Of a DNA stretch of 64,000 bases, positions 36,913 to 45,369 are shown one piece after another (position 1 is the first letter of the stretch; each line of letters begins with the position of its first letter). The stretch spans positions 62,001 through 126,000 of the forward strand of contig JARGDL010000001.1 of NCBI GenBank assembly GCA_029210465.1. Reading direction: 5' to 3'. Made by a program: the position numbers and the translations under genes. Source of the DNA: Stygiobacter electus (GTDB taxonomy: Bacteria > Bacteroidota > Ignavibacteria > Ignavibacteriales > Melioribacteraceae). The notes beneath the pieces are model-generated. The model was not told the DNA's origin, made no database searches, and was given only the letters and a program-made list of their open reading frames with translations.

Positions 36913-37917
36913 ATGAGTATTCTCTTAGACAAGAAAACAAGAGTAATTGTGCAAGGAATAACTGGTGGTGAAGGTTCATTCCATGCTAAACAAATGATTG
37001 AATATGGAACTAATGTTGTTGGTGGTGTTACTCCAGGCAAAGGTGGACAAACATTTGAAGACACAAAAATTCCAATATTCAATACTGTAGAAGATGCAGT
37101 AAAACAAACAAAAGCAGAAGCTTCTGCTATTTTTGTTCCACCTGCTTTTGCAGCTGATGCAATTTTAGAAGCAGCAAATGCCGGAATTAAATTAATTGTT
37201 TGCATCACAGAAGGAATTCCAACAAAAGATATGATTACAGTTTACAATTCAATTAAAGGAAAAGATGTAAGATTAATTGGACCAAATTGCCCCGGTATAA
37301 TTTCTCCTGGCAAAGCTAAAATTGGAATCATGCCTGGCTTTATTCACAAACAAGGTAAAATTGGCGTCGTTTCTCGCAGTGGAACTTTAACCTATGAAGC
37401 CGTTAAACAATTAACTGATCTTGGTATTGGCCAATCAACTTGCGTTGGCATTGGTGGTGATCCTGTCATCGGTTCAAGATTTATTGACATTATTAAATTG
37501 TTCAATGAAGATCCGGGAACTGAAGGTATAATTATGATTGGGGAAATTGGTGGAACTGCAGAAGAAGAAGCAGCTGAGTTCATTAAAAAATATGTAAAAA
37601 AACCTGTCGTTGGATTTATTGCAGGAAGAACTGCACCTCCAGGTAGAAGAATGGGACATGCTGGAGCTATCATTTCTGGTGGAAAAGGTACTGCTGATGA
37701 AAAAATGGCCGCAATGAAAAAAGCTGGAATTTATGTTGTTGAATCTCCAGCCGAAATTGGTATCACTATGAAAAAAGCTTTGGATAAAGTGAAAGCAAAA
37801 AACAAAACTGCTGTAAAAAAAGTTGTAAAGAAAAATGTTACAAAAAAATCAGTTGTTAAAAAAGCTACAAACAAAAAAGCGACAACTAAAAAAGTTGTAA
37901 AAAAGAAATCAAAATAA
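36913..37917 (+). CDS. sucD: Succinyl-CoA ligase subunit alpha with C-terminal lysine-rich tail
   Basis: The first 290 residues are a complete Suc[20 protein letters not shown] (CoA site), [11 protein letters not shown] and the phospho-histidine H249 in [15 protein letters not shown]. It joins CoA to succinate with ATP/GTP formation in the TCA cycle. From about residue 291 a tail of 44 residues follows, 20 of them Lys, in KKxV/KKxT repeats with no acidic residue after D291. This resembles histone H1/AlgP-like DNA-binding tails and is absent from ordinary SucD proteins (about 290 residues). The beta subunit gene sucC is not in the window. ndk follows after 12 bp. Confidence 0.92.
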   Translation: MSILLDKKTRVIVQGITGGEGSFHAKQMIEYGTNVVGGVTPGKGGQTFEDTKIPIFNTVEDAVKQTKAEASAIFVPPAFAADAILEAANAGIKLIVCITEGIPTKDMITVYNSIKGKDVRLIGPNCPGIISPGKAKIGIMPGFIHKQGKIGVVSRSGTLTYEAVKQLTDLGIGQSTCVGIGGDPVIGSRFIDIIKLFNEDPGTEGIIMIGEIGGTAEEEAAEFIKKYVKKPVVGFIAGRTAPPGRRMGHAGAIISGGKGTADEKMAAMKKAGIYVVESPAEIGITMKKALDKVKAKNKTAVKKVVKKNVTKKSVVKKATNKKATTKKVVKKKSK

Positions 37918-37929
37918 AAGGAGTTAAAA

Positions 37930-38361
37930 TTGAGTAGAACACTTGCTATACTTAAACCTGATTGTGTTAGAAAAAATTTAATTGGAAAAGTAATTTCACA
38001 TATACAAGATGCTGGATTCAAAATTCTTGCTATGAAAATGATTCATTTAACAGAAGATTCTGCAAAAGGATTTTATGAAATTCATAAAGAGAGACCTTTC
38101 TTTAACGAGTTAATAACATATATGACATCTGGACCATGTGTACCAATTGCACTTGAAAAAGAAAATGCAGTTGAAGATTTTAGAAAAATAATTGGAGCTA
38201 CTGACCCGGCAAAAGCTGAAGAAGGAACAATTAGAAAACTTTATGCAGAAAATATTCAGGAAAATATTGTACATGGTTCTGATTCAGATGAAAATGCTGC
38301 TAAAGAAATTTCACACTTTTTTTCTCGCAAAGAAATTTTAGAAAACAACGGTTGGAAATAA
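37930..38361 (+). CDS. ndk: Nucleoside diphosphate kinase (TTG start)
   Basis: 143 residues; [18 protein letters not shown] at the N-terminus and the phospho-histidine H115 in [10 protein letters not shown]. It exchanges the gamma-phosphate between NTPs and NDPs. The start is TTG behind AAGGAG, 12 bp after sucD, so the succinyl-CoA ligase and Ndk, which are known to associate in some bacteria, are made from one transcript here. An intrinsic terminator follows. Confidence 0.96.
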   Translation: MSRTLAILKPDCVRKNLIGKVISHIQDAGFKILAMKMIHLTEDSAKGFYEIHKERPFFNELITYMTSGPCVPIALEKENAVEDFRKIIGATDPAKAEEGTIRKLYAENIQENIVHGSDSDENAAKEISHFFSRKEILENNGWK

Positions 38362-38372
38362 AATCATTTTTT

Positions 38373-38412
38373 GGAGTTGGCAAAGCTAATTATGTCTTGT
38401 CAACTCCTTTTT
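38373..38412 (+). terminator. Intrinsic terminator after ndk
   Basis: GGAGTTGGCAA (38373-38383) pairs with TTGTCAACTCC (38397-38407) through 11 bp including one G-U, followed by TTTTT. It lies 11 bp after the ndk stop. Confidence 0.85.
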
Positions 38413-38432
38413 AATTTTAAAAGAGAATAATT

Positions 38433-39461
38433 ATGAAAAAATATTTTTTAATAGTATTAGTTTTATTTGCTGCTGCATGTAGCAAAAATGAAAAGAAAGA
38501 AGAAAATAAACCAATCCAAACAGAAAATCTCGAGAGAATCTCAATTGGAAATGAAAAGGTAAACTTAAATTATAAATTTGAAAAAGGTGATAAATTCAAA
38601 TATAGCCTTACGACAAAATCTCAAAATGAAGAAATTGTTGTTGCTGATTCAACAATGAAAAGTAAAGCTGATCAAACATTAAAATATATTTTTGATTGCG
38701 AAGTTATTGATGTTGATGAAGATAAAACTGCTGAAATTTCATTGGTTGTTTCATCCATAAATTTTGACATTGATATTAATGGTCAAAAAATTCACTTCGA
38801 TTCAAATCAAAAATTAAAAGATGAAGACAAACAAAAATTTTTAGAGTACATTGTTCTTCATAATACACCATTTCGAGCAAGGATTAATCAATATGGTGAA
38901 GTAATTGAAATTACTCGTGTTGAAAAAATGGTTGATAAGATGAATTCACTTTCACCTCAAAAGCAAAAATTAACAACTGAACAAAGATCAGCTTTGGCAA
39001 AACAACTTGGTGAAAGTGCGATCAGACCAATTACACAAATGTTATTCCGTGAATTTCCTCATAATGAAGTTGGGAAAGATTCCAGTTGGGAAAAAAGATT
39101 TCCTCAACCACTTGGAAGTATGACAATGGAAAACATTGCAAAATTTACTGTTGTTGATTTTGTTAAAATTAACGGCGATAAAGCCGCAAAAATTTCTGCT
39201 CAACTTTCTGCAAAATTTTCCGGCAAGAAAGAAGGAACTGAAAATGGAATAACTTATAATTTTGGCGAACCTAAAATTAATGGTGATGGAACTATTCTAT
39301 TCGATTTTGAAAATGGTAAACTTATAAAAGCTGATACTGGTACCAAGATGGAAATTACGTTAACAATGACTGGAAAAGATTCACTTCAAAAAACTCGCAA
39401 AACTAAAAGAACTACAATTTCAACCAACAGAAACATCGTTGAATTGATAATTAATAATTGA
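38433..39461 (+). CDS. Lipoprotein, hypothetical (DUF6263-like)
   Basis: 342 residues. The signal peptide ends in LFAAAC (C16), giving a lipidated N-terminus followed by a charged linker. The mature part is beta-rich (repeats such as VSSINFDIDINGQKIHFDSNQ), and the conserved-looking FREFPHNEVGKDSSWEK stretch recalls the DUF6263 family; this is recollection, not a search. The last codons overlap an A/T-rich repeat (39442-39480), so the extreme C-terminus is derived from repeat sequence. Function unknown. Confidence 0.75.
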   Translation: MKKYFLIVLVLFAAACSKNEKKEENKPIQTENLERISIGNEKVNLNYKFEKGDKFKYSLTTKSQNEEIVVADSTMKSKADQTLKYIFDCEVIDVDEDKTAEISLVVSSINFDIDINGQKIHFDSNQKLKDEDKQKFLEYIVLHNTPFRARINQYGEVIEITRVEKMVDKMNSLSPQKQKLTTEQRSALAKQLGESAIRPITQMLFREFPHNEVGKDSSWEKRFPQPLGSMTMENIAKFTVVDFVKINGDKAAKISAQLSAKFSGKKEGTENGITYNFGEPKINGDGTILFDFENGKLIKADTGTKMEITLTMTGKDSLQKTRKTKRTTISTNRNIVELIINN

Positions 39462-39480
39462 CAATTGCTAATTGATAATT
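39442..39480. repeat. Dispersed A/T-rich repeat overlapping a gene end
   Basis: AATTGATAATTAATAATTG followed by ACAATTGCTAATTGATAATT. The first part is the last six codons and stop of the lipoprotein gene. Confidence 0.55.
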
Positions 39481-39487
39481 TTCTGTA

Positions 39488-39519
39488 TAATCTGTGGTTT
39501 AATTTTTTACCACAGATTA
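39488..39519. terminator. Hairpin between convergent genes
   Basis: TAATCTGTGGT (39488-39498) pairs perfectly with ACCACAGATTA (39509-39519) around a 10-nt loop. It lies between the lipoprotein gene (+) and the oxidoreductase gamma gene (-). No strong T-tract follows on either strand, so it is a weaker terminator candidate. Confidence 0.5.
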
Positions 39520-39574
39520 CACAGATTTTCACAAATTATTTAAAATTGATGAGATAAGTAAAATTAGAAATACA

Positions 39575-40126
39575 TCAAACAGCAACAGGTTTCTCAGCTA
39601 ATTCCATTCCTTTTTCAAGTGCTTCTTGATTTAATGGAATTAAATTATGATACCTTTCAGGTAATACTTTTTTCAAACCTTTCATTGCACTTTCGAAAGA
39701 AATAATCGGCTTCTTTTTCAAAAATGCGCCTAAAACAATCATGTTCATAATTTTTGTATTCTTCAATTTTACAGCTTCGTTTGCTGCATCAATTGGCAAG
39801 ATTTCAATGTCTGTTCTTGTTGGTGGATTAATAATTGCACTTGATTCATAAATTAAAAGTCCACCTGGTTTTACGGCATTTTCAAATTTGTCTAAAGAAG
39901 GTTGATTTAAAACAATCACTGTATCAAATTTTGTTAATATTGGCGAACTAATTTTTTCATCACTGATAATTACAATACAATTTGCTGTACCTCCTCTCAT
40001 TTCAGGACCATAAGAAGGCATCCAGCTAACTTCTTTATCTTCCATAACAGCACTGTAACATAAAATTTGTCCCATTGATAAAACACCTTGTCCACCAAAT
40101 CCAGCAATAATAATTTCTTCAGTCAT
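39575..40126 (-). CDS. 2-oxoacid:ferredoxin oxidoreductase, gamma subunit
   Basis: 183 residues of the pyruvate/ketoisovalerate oxidoreductase catalytic-domain (gamma) family: EIIIAGFGGQGVLSMGQILC at the N-terminus and the SWMPSYGPEMRGGTANC motif. It is the last gene of a four-subunit set (delta-alpha-beta-gamma on the minus strand). The complex decarboxylates a 2-oxoacid, forms an acyl-CoA and reduces ferredoxin. 2-Ketoisovalerate or 2-oxoglutarate are the likely substrates; which one cannot be told here. Confidence 0.9.
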   Translation of the reverse strand: MTEEIIIAGFGGQGVLSMGQILCYSAVMEDKEVSWMPSYGPEMRGGTANCIVIISDEKISSPILTKFDTVIVLNQPSLDKFENAVKPGGLLIYESSAIINPPTRTDIEILPIDAANEAVKLKNTKIMNMIVLGAFLKKKPIISFESAMKGLKKVLPERYHNLIPLNQEALEKGMELAEKPVAV

Positions 40127-40140
40127 GATTAATCTCCTTT

Positions 40141-40953
40141 TCAGTTAGAAGGTTTTTTTAAATCACCAAGTGGATAATAAGGAAGCATGTTTTCTTCCAA
40201 CCATTTATTAGCTTGAACCGGAGTCATTTTCCAATTAGAAGGACAATTTGAAACGATTTCTACAAAACAGGTTCCTTTTTTTTCTTTTTGGTATTCAAAT
40301 GATTTTTTGATTGCAGCTTTTGCTTTACGAACATTAACAGGAGAATTTACTGCACATCTTGTAACATAATATGTTCCGGGTAATTGAGCTACCAAGTCAG
40401 TAATTTTCAAAGGATTACCCATTACTGAAACATCTCTGCCAAATGGTGAAGTCGTGGATTTCATACCTGGAAGAGTCGTTGGAGCCATTTGTCCACCAGT
40501 CATTCCATAAATTCCATTATTAATGAATACAATCAAAATATTTTCACCACGATTGCAAGTATGAATAGTTTCTCCAGTCCCGATAGCAGCTAAATCTCCA
40601 TCACCTTGATAAGAGAAAACGTATTTATCAGGCAAAACTCTTTTGATTCCAGTTGCAACAGCAGAAGCTCTACCATGAGCAGCTTCTGTCATATCAATAT
40701 TCAAATAATTATAAGCAAGAACCGAGCAGCCAACCGGCGCAACACCAATTGTTTGGTCTTGAATTCCAAGTTCAGCAATTACTTCAGCAATAATTCTATG
40801 AGCAACACCATGACCGCAACCCGGACAATAATGCATTGGGGTATCAGTCAATGTTTCAGGTCTTTCATAAACTAAATTTTCATTTATACAAATGCTTTCT
40901 TCTGCAATCATTTGTTCAAAGTGTTGTTCTTCAGTCATTGTTTTTTCGTTCAT
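40141..40953 (-). CDS. 2-oxoacid:ferredoxin oxidoreductase, beta subunit (TPP-binding)
   Basis: 270 residues. MHYCPGCGHGVAHR provides the first Cys ligands of a 4Fe-4S cluster, and GDGDLAAIGTGETIHTC with IFINNGIYGMTGGQ form the TPP/Mg2+ motif. It carries the thiamine chemistry of the complex. It overlaps the alpha subunit gene by 4 bp and precedes the gamma gene by 14 bp. Confidence 0.92.
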   Translation of the reverse strand: MNEKTMTEEQHFEQMIAEESICINENLVYERPETLTDTPMHYCPGCGHGVAHRIIAEVIAELGIQDQTIGVAPVGCSVLAYNYLNIDMTEAAHGRASAVATGIKRVLPDKYVFSYQGDGDLAAIGTGETIHTCNRGENILIVFINNGIYGMTGGQMAPTTLPGMKSTTSPFGRDVSVMGNPLKITDLVAQLPGTYYVTRCAVNSPVNVRKAKAAIKKSFEYQKEKKGTCFVEIVSNCPSNWKMTPVQANKWLEENMLPYYPLGDLKKPSN

Positions 40954-42023
40954 ACTAATTCTCCCACTAATTTTTCTTCCAACTTGTGAAGAATTTCTTC
41001 TGGAGAAGGAATAACACCACCCATTCTTCCATGAAATTCAACTGGTTTTTTGCCAAGCACTGCAAGTTTAACATCTTCAACCATTTGTCCAGCATTCATT
41101 TCAACATCTAAAAATCCTTTTACATTATCAGCTAATTTATTGAGTGCTTCATAAGGGAAAGGATAAAGTGTGATTGGTCTAAATACTCCTACTTTAATTC
41201 CCTTTTCTCTTGCAAGATGAGCTGCTTTTTGGCAAATCCTTGCAACTAATCCAAATGCAACTAAAATATAATCAGCATCTTCGCAATCTGTCATTTCATA
41301 ACGAACTTCATTTTTTTCTATTGTACGATATTTTTCTTGAAGTTGAAGATTAACATTTTCCATCACATGAGGATCTAAAGAAAGTGAAGTAATAATATTT
41401 CTTTCACGATCTTTTGTTTTGCCAACAGTTGCCCATGCAGGAATTTCTTTTGTTCTTTCTTTTTGGTCTGGTAATTGAACTTTCTCCATCATTTGACCAA
41501 GCGCACCATCTGCTAAAATCATTACAGGAGTTCTGTATTTGAATGCAAGTTGAAATGCAGTGTCAACAAAATCAACCATTTCTTGTACGGTTGAAGGAGC
41601 CAGTGTTAGCAATTTATAATCACCGTGACCGCCACCTTTCACGGTTTGAAAATAATCAGCCTGTCCAGGTTGAATCGTACCTAAACCAGGACCGCCACGT
41701 TGAACATTAACAATTAAACATGGTAATTGAGCACATGCGATATAAGAAATTCCTTCTTGCATCAAACTGATTCCGGGAGATGATGATGAGGTCATTACTC
41801 TTTTTCCTGTACCAGCAGCACCATAAACCATATTGATAGAAGCAACTTCACTTTCTGCTTGAAGTACTACCATACCTGTTCTTTTTGTTGCTTCAAGACT
41901 TAGATATTCAAGAACCTCAGATTGAGGAGTAATTGGATAGCCAAAATAAGCATCGCAGCCAGCAAGAATAACAGCCTCTGCTAATGCTTCATTTCCTTTC
42001 ATTAATTTTAATTCTTTTTTCAT
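40950..42023 (-). CDS. 2-oxoacid:ferredoxin oxidoreductase, alpha subunit
   Basis: 357 residues. LMKGNEALAEAVILAGCDAYFGYPITPQSEV is the N-terminal pyrimidine-binding domain, and TSSSSPGISLMQEGISYIA follows; the C-terminal part has VGVFRPITLYPFP. It binds the TPP pyrimidine ring and the 2-oxoacid. The gene overlaps both neighbours by 4 bp, so the four subunits are translationally coupled. The single-gene alpha without fused gamma fits the VOR/KOR four-subunit type. Confidence 0.92.
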   Translation of the reverse strand: MKKELKLMKGNEALAEAVILAGCDAYFGYPITPQSEVLEYLSLEATKRTGMVVLQAESEVASINMVYGAAGTGKRVMTSSSSPGISLMQEGISYIACAQLPCLIVNVQRGGPGLGTIQPGQADYFQTVKGGGHGDYKLLTLAPSTVQEMVDFVDTAFQLAFKYRTPVMILADGALGQMMEKVQLPDQKERTKEIPAWATVGKTKDRERNIITSLSLDPHVMENVNLQLQEKYRTIEKNEVRYEMTDCEDADYILVAFGLVARICQKAAHLAREKGIKVGVFRPITLYPFPYEALNKLADNVKGFLDVEMNAGQMVEDVKLAVLGKKPVEFHGRMGGVIPSPEEILHKLEEKLVGELV

Positions 42024-42307
42024 GAGTTCACCGTTACTGTTATATCTCCAGTTACATTTGAAATTGTTGCAACTTGTTCTTTCTTCTTTTCAGTTTTGCG
42101 ATAAACTTTGATAATTCCTTCAGGGCAAACTAAAGCACAATTTGTACAACCTGTACAATTGTCTTCAATTTTTACAATATAATGATAACCTTTAGAATTA
42201 AGTTTACGTGAAAGTTCAAGAGAATCTTGTGGACAAGCTGCTGCGCAAAGTTCACATCCTTTGCATTTTTCGATATCAATTATGATATCTCCTTTTACTT
42301 TTGCCAT
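42020..42307 (-). CDS. 2-oxoacid:ferredoxin oxidoreductase, delta (2x4Fe-4S ferredoxin) subunit
   Basis: 95 residues with two ferredoxin motifs, CKGCELCAAACP and CTGCTNCALVCP, that ferry electrons from the TPP centre to free ferredoxin. It is the first gene of the operon; the start is preceded by GAGG. Its 5' leader contains a strong hairpin (42331-42362) only 23 bp before the ATG. Confidence 0.92.
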   Translation of the reverse strand: MAKVKGDIIIDIEKCKGCELCAAACPQDSLELSRKLNSKGYHYIVKIEDNCTGCTNCALVCPEGIIKVYRKTEKKKEQVATISNVTGDITVTVNS

Positions 42308-42330
42308 AAGTGCCTCGCTGTTTAAAAATA

Positions 42331-42362
42331 AAAAAGGTTATAGCATTTGCCATAACCTTTTT
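42331..42362. terminator. Terminator-shaped hairpin in the leader of the ferredoxin oxidoreductase operon
   Basis: The arms AAAAAGGTTAT/ATAACCTTTTT pair perfectly and extend inward by three more pairs (one G-U) to a 4-nt loop, 14 bp in all. On the minus strand it ends in TTTTT then ATTTTT. It can end lipA transcription, or act as an attenuator for the downstream operon. Confidence 0.7.
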
Positions 42363-42436
42363 CCGGGTTAAATTTTGTTAGGTGAATTTGTAGGATGATA
42401 TTAATCATCATTAATCCATAATTAGTATTTAAGAGA

Positions 42437-42453
42437 AGTAAACAACGTGCCAA
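42437..42453 (-). promoter_or_regulatory. Possible sigma-54 promoter of the oxidoreductase operon
   Basis: On the minus strand TTGGCACG, 4 bp, TTACT: the -24 element is perfect and the -12 element differs from TTGCT by one base. A start about 12 bp on would give a leader of about 115 nt containing the hairpin. Motif-only evidence. Confidence 0.3.
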
Positions 42454-42598
42454 AAATCTCTTATCACATTTTTAATTAGTGATGAAAAAATAAGAATATT
42501 TTTCAAAAAACAAATCTTTTTTTGTAAAAATTTTCTTCAGGATTTTTCCTAAAGTTTATTTTTCACAAATGAGAAATAAAAAAAATTTCATGAGAAAA

Positions 42599-43504
42599 CT
42601 ATATTAATTCTGCATGTTTATCAGCATGATAAGAACTGCGCACTAAAGGAGAACTTTCAACAGCTTTAAGTCCTAATTTAAGACCAAATTCTTTATACTC
42701 TGCAAATTCTTCCAAAGTAACATAACGGTGAACAGGTAAATGATTTTTTGTAGGCTGAAGATATTGACCAATTGTCATTATATCGCAACCGCTGTTGAAA
42801 AGATCTTCCATTAATTCAAAAACTTCATTCTTAGTTTCGCCGATACCAACCATAATTCCGCTTTTAGTTTTAAGTCCTTTTTTCTTGAACCATGTTATTA
42901 AATCCAAACTACGTTCATATTTTGCTTGAGGGCGAACTGCATGATATAATCTTTTCACAGTTTCAAGATTATGATTAAGAATATCAGGTGGATTTTGCAT
43001 GATTATTTCAAAAGAATTTTCATCACCTTTAAAATCCGGAATTAAAATTTCGATTGTTGTCTTCGGCATTTTCTGTCTGATCAATTTTACAATTTCAGAA
43101 AATATCGATGCGCCACCATCTTTCAATTCATCACGATTAACTGAAGTTATCACAACATGTTTTAATTGCAATGTTTCAACTGATTCAGCAACACGTCGAG
43201 GTTCATCTAAATCAAGTTCATTTGGCATTCCTAATTTAACATTACAGAATCCACAACTTCTTGTACAAGTATCACCAAGTATCATAAATGTTGCAGTTCG
43301 GTTATTCCAACATTCAGCAAGATTTGGACATTTAGCTTCTTCGCAAACAGTGTTTAATTTGCTTTTACGCATCAATTGATATACATCTTTGTAGTTTTGT
43401 CCAATTGGTAATCTTACTTTTAACCAATCAGGTCTTTTTCCTAATTCAGAAATGTTTTGTTCTACTGTTTCTTTAAATGCTTTTTGATGTTGATTGATTT
43501 TCAT
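42599..43504 (-). CDS. lipA: Lipoyl synthase (radical SAM)
   Basis: 301 residues. The radical-SAM motif CTRSCGFC gives C80, C84, C87, and the auxiliary cluster CEEAKCPNLAEC gives C54, C59, C65; RSSYHAD near the C-terminus carries the conserved Ser. It inserts two sulfurs into octanoyl groups on E2 and GcvH. It follows the E2 gene after 122 bp and belongs to a cluster with lipB, E1, E2 and lpd, so cofactor and target enzymes are co-located. Confidence 0.97.
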   Translation of the reverse strand: MKINQHQKAFKETVEQNISELGKRPDWLKVRLPIGQNYKDVYQLMRKSKLNTVCEEAKCPNLAECWNNRTATFMILGDTCTRSCGFCNVKLGMPNELDLDEPRRVAESVETLQLKHVVITSVNRDELKDGGASIFSEIVKLIRQKMPKTTIEILIPDFKGDENSFEIIMQNPPDILNHNLETVKRLYHAVRPQAKYERSLDLITWFKKKGLKTKSGIMVGIGETKNEVFELMEDLFNSGCDIMTIGQYLQPTKNHLPVHRYVTLEEFAEYKEFGLKLGLKAVESSPLVRSSYHADKHAELI

Positions 43505-43626
43505 GATTATCCTATAATTTTAGCTTATTCTGCATGAACAGGAATTCGTTCAAAACTTTTATTTTATTTTGAACAAACAAGAGTACATTCTCTTCAACTG
43601 AATAGAAATTTGTTTGCAAAATGATT

Positions 43627-45252
43627 TTATAAAATTTTAATATCAAAATTTTCTAGCGTTTGTTTAATCGCTTGTAAAAATTTTCCACCAAGCATTCCAT
43701 CAACTAAACGATGATCGTGGCTCAATGATAAATACATCATTGGTTTAATAACTATTGCATCGTTGCCGTTAATTTCCACTACAACAGGTTTTTTTGTTAC
43801 TGCACCAACTCCTAAAATACCAACTTCTGGTTGATTGATTATTGGCGTGCCAAACAATGAACCAAAGACACCATAATTCGTGATAGAAAAAGTACCATTT
43901 GTTATATCATCTGTTGTTAATTTTTTGGTTCGTGCACGTTGGCTTAAATCAGCAATTGCTTTAGCTAATCCGCGAATACTTTTTTCATCTGCATTTTTAA
44001 TATTTGGAACAATCAATCCATTTGGTTCAACAGCTACTGCAATTCCAAGATTGATATAATTTTTCATGACAATATTGTTACCATCAATGGAAGCATTCAT
44101 TAACGGAAATTGTTTTAATGCTTTTATTACTGCGTAAGAAATAAATGGAAGATAAGTTAATTTAATTCCCTCTTCTTTCATCATTGAATCTTTATTTGAT
44201 TCAATGAAATTATAAATTTTGCTCATATCAATTTCCATCATCGCTGTTACATGAACAGAAGTGTCGCGACTTTTAATCATATGTTGCATGATTTTTTGAC
44301 GAATGTTATCCATCGGCACTATTTGTACTTTTGAAGATTTGTCTTTTGATTCTGCGAATTCAGTTTGAGCAAAATCTTGTCTTTCTACTTTTTCAAATTC
44401 AAATTTGACAGATTTTTTCTTTTCGATGTAATCAAGAATATCTTTTTTTGTTACTCTACCATTTATTCCTGTTCCATTTATATTTTCAAGTTCATCCATT
44501 GGAATATTTTCAGTCCGAGCAATATTCAAAACTAATGGAGAATAAAATCTATTCAATTGTGAAGTCTTAATTTTATTGGATTCTTCAACTTTTGTGATTT
44601 CAAAATGAGATGATTTTTCTTCTTGATCATTTCCTATTCGAGAAGGCTGAGATTTTTGAACATCTTCCATTTTAACTATTCCAGAAGTAGTTCTAATTCT
44701 TGCAACTGTTTCACCAACATTAACAGTATCATTTTCGTTAAAAAGAATTTCTTCAATTATTCCATCAACAGGAGAAGGAACTTCGGTATCAACTTTATCA
44801 GTGCTTATTTCAAAAATGATTTCATCCCTTTGAACTTTATCGCCAACAGATTTATTCCATTTGATAATAATTCCATCCATAATTGATTCACCCATTTTCG
44901 GCATTGGAATATCCACCAATGCCCCACCAACCTGTGCTGTTGATGGAATAAAATTTTCTTCAATTTTTTTTGGAATTATTTCTTCTTCAATTTTTAATTC
45001 AGAAGAATTTGAAATATCTGTTTCGATAATTGCTACAACTGTTCCCACTTCAACCGTTTCATTTTCAAGAACTTTTATATCAATCAACTTTCCATCTGTA
45101 GGTGAAGGAATTTCTGTATCCACTTTATCTGTACTTATCTCATAAATAATTTCATCTTTTTTTACTAAATCACCTTTTTTCTTATGCCATTTAATTATTG
45201 TGCCTTCAGTGATGCTTTCACCCATTTGTGGCATTACAACTTCAATTTCCAT
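43627..45252 (-). CDS. 2-oxoacid dehydrogenase E2, dihydrolipoamide acyltransferase with two lipoyl domains
   Basis: 541 residues: lipoyl domain 1 (1-78, lipoyl-Lys K43 in STDKVDTEIPSP), lipoyl domain 2 (about 113-190, K153 in STDKVDTEVPSP), a peripheral-subunit-binding domain (about 237-275, with GTGINGRVTKKDILDYI) and the catalytic domain with HDHRLVDGMLGG at the end. It passes the acyl group to CoA. Both lipoyl domains are nearly identical at the modification site, pointing to internal duplication. Substrate (branched-chain, pyruvate or 2-oxoglutarate) is uncertain. Confidence 0.93.
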   Translation of the reverse strand: MEIEVVMPQMGESITEGTIIKWHKKKGDLVKKDEIIYEISTDKVDTEIPSPTDGKLIDIKVLENETVEVGTVVAIIETDISNSSELKIEEEIIPKKIEENFIPSTAQVGGALVDIPMPKMGESIMDGIIIKWNKSVGDKVQRDEIIFEISTDKVDTEVPSPVDGIIEEILFNENDTVNVGETVARIRTTSGIVKMEDVQKSQPSRIGNDQEEKSSHFEITKVEESNKIKTSQLNRFYSPLVLNIARTENIPMDELENINGTGINGRVTKKDILDYIEKKKSVKFEFEKVERQDFAQTEFAESKDKSSKVQIVPMDNIRQKIMQHMIKSRDTSVHVTAMMEIDMSKIYNFIESNKDSMMKEEGIKLTYLPFISYAVIKALKQFPLMNASIDGNNIVMKNYINLGIAVAVEPNGLIVPNIKNADEKSIRGLAKAIADLSQRARTKKLTTDDITNGTFSITNYGVFGSLFGTPIINQPEVGILGVGAVTKKPVVVEINGNDAIVIKPMMYLSLSHDHRLVDGMLGGKFLQAIKQTLENFDIKIL

Positions 45253-45337
45253 TTTTTACTCAAGTTTGTTTTGTTGAAAATGTTCGTTATTAGTTCCTAA
45301 TATTTGTTATCAGCTATTTGTAAAAAGTATACAACAC

Positions 45338-45365
45338 TTTACATTATACATTTTACATTATACAT
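45338..45365. repeat. Tandem 14-bp repeat (two copies)
   Basis: TTTACATTATACAT occurs twice in a row between the E2 and E1 genes. Its core ATTATACAT is the reverse complement of the unit seen at 16008-16029. Confidence 0.7.
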
Positions 45366-45369
45366 TAAC

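Noticed and set aside
37783..37914. SucD tail as a frameshift artefact
   Set aside because: The tail continues in the same frame as the conserved enzyme, has a regular KKxV/KKxT pattern with normal codons, and ends just before a good ribosome site for ndk. It looks like real coding sequence.
42344..42353. Upstream ORF starting in the hairpin loop before the ferredoxin subunit gene
   Set aside because: One ATG gives only Met-Leu-stop and the other runs out of frame into the gene without a ribosome site or meaningful codons.
43550..43575. GTTCAAAA...TTTTGAAC inverted repeat upstream of lipA
   Set aside because: Only 8 A/T-rich base pairs, expected by chance in DNA of this composition; no T-tract.
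45338..45365. CRISPR-like direct repeats
   Set aside because: Two adjacent 14-bp A/T-rich units without spacers; no cas genes in the window.
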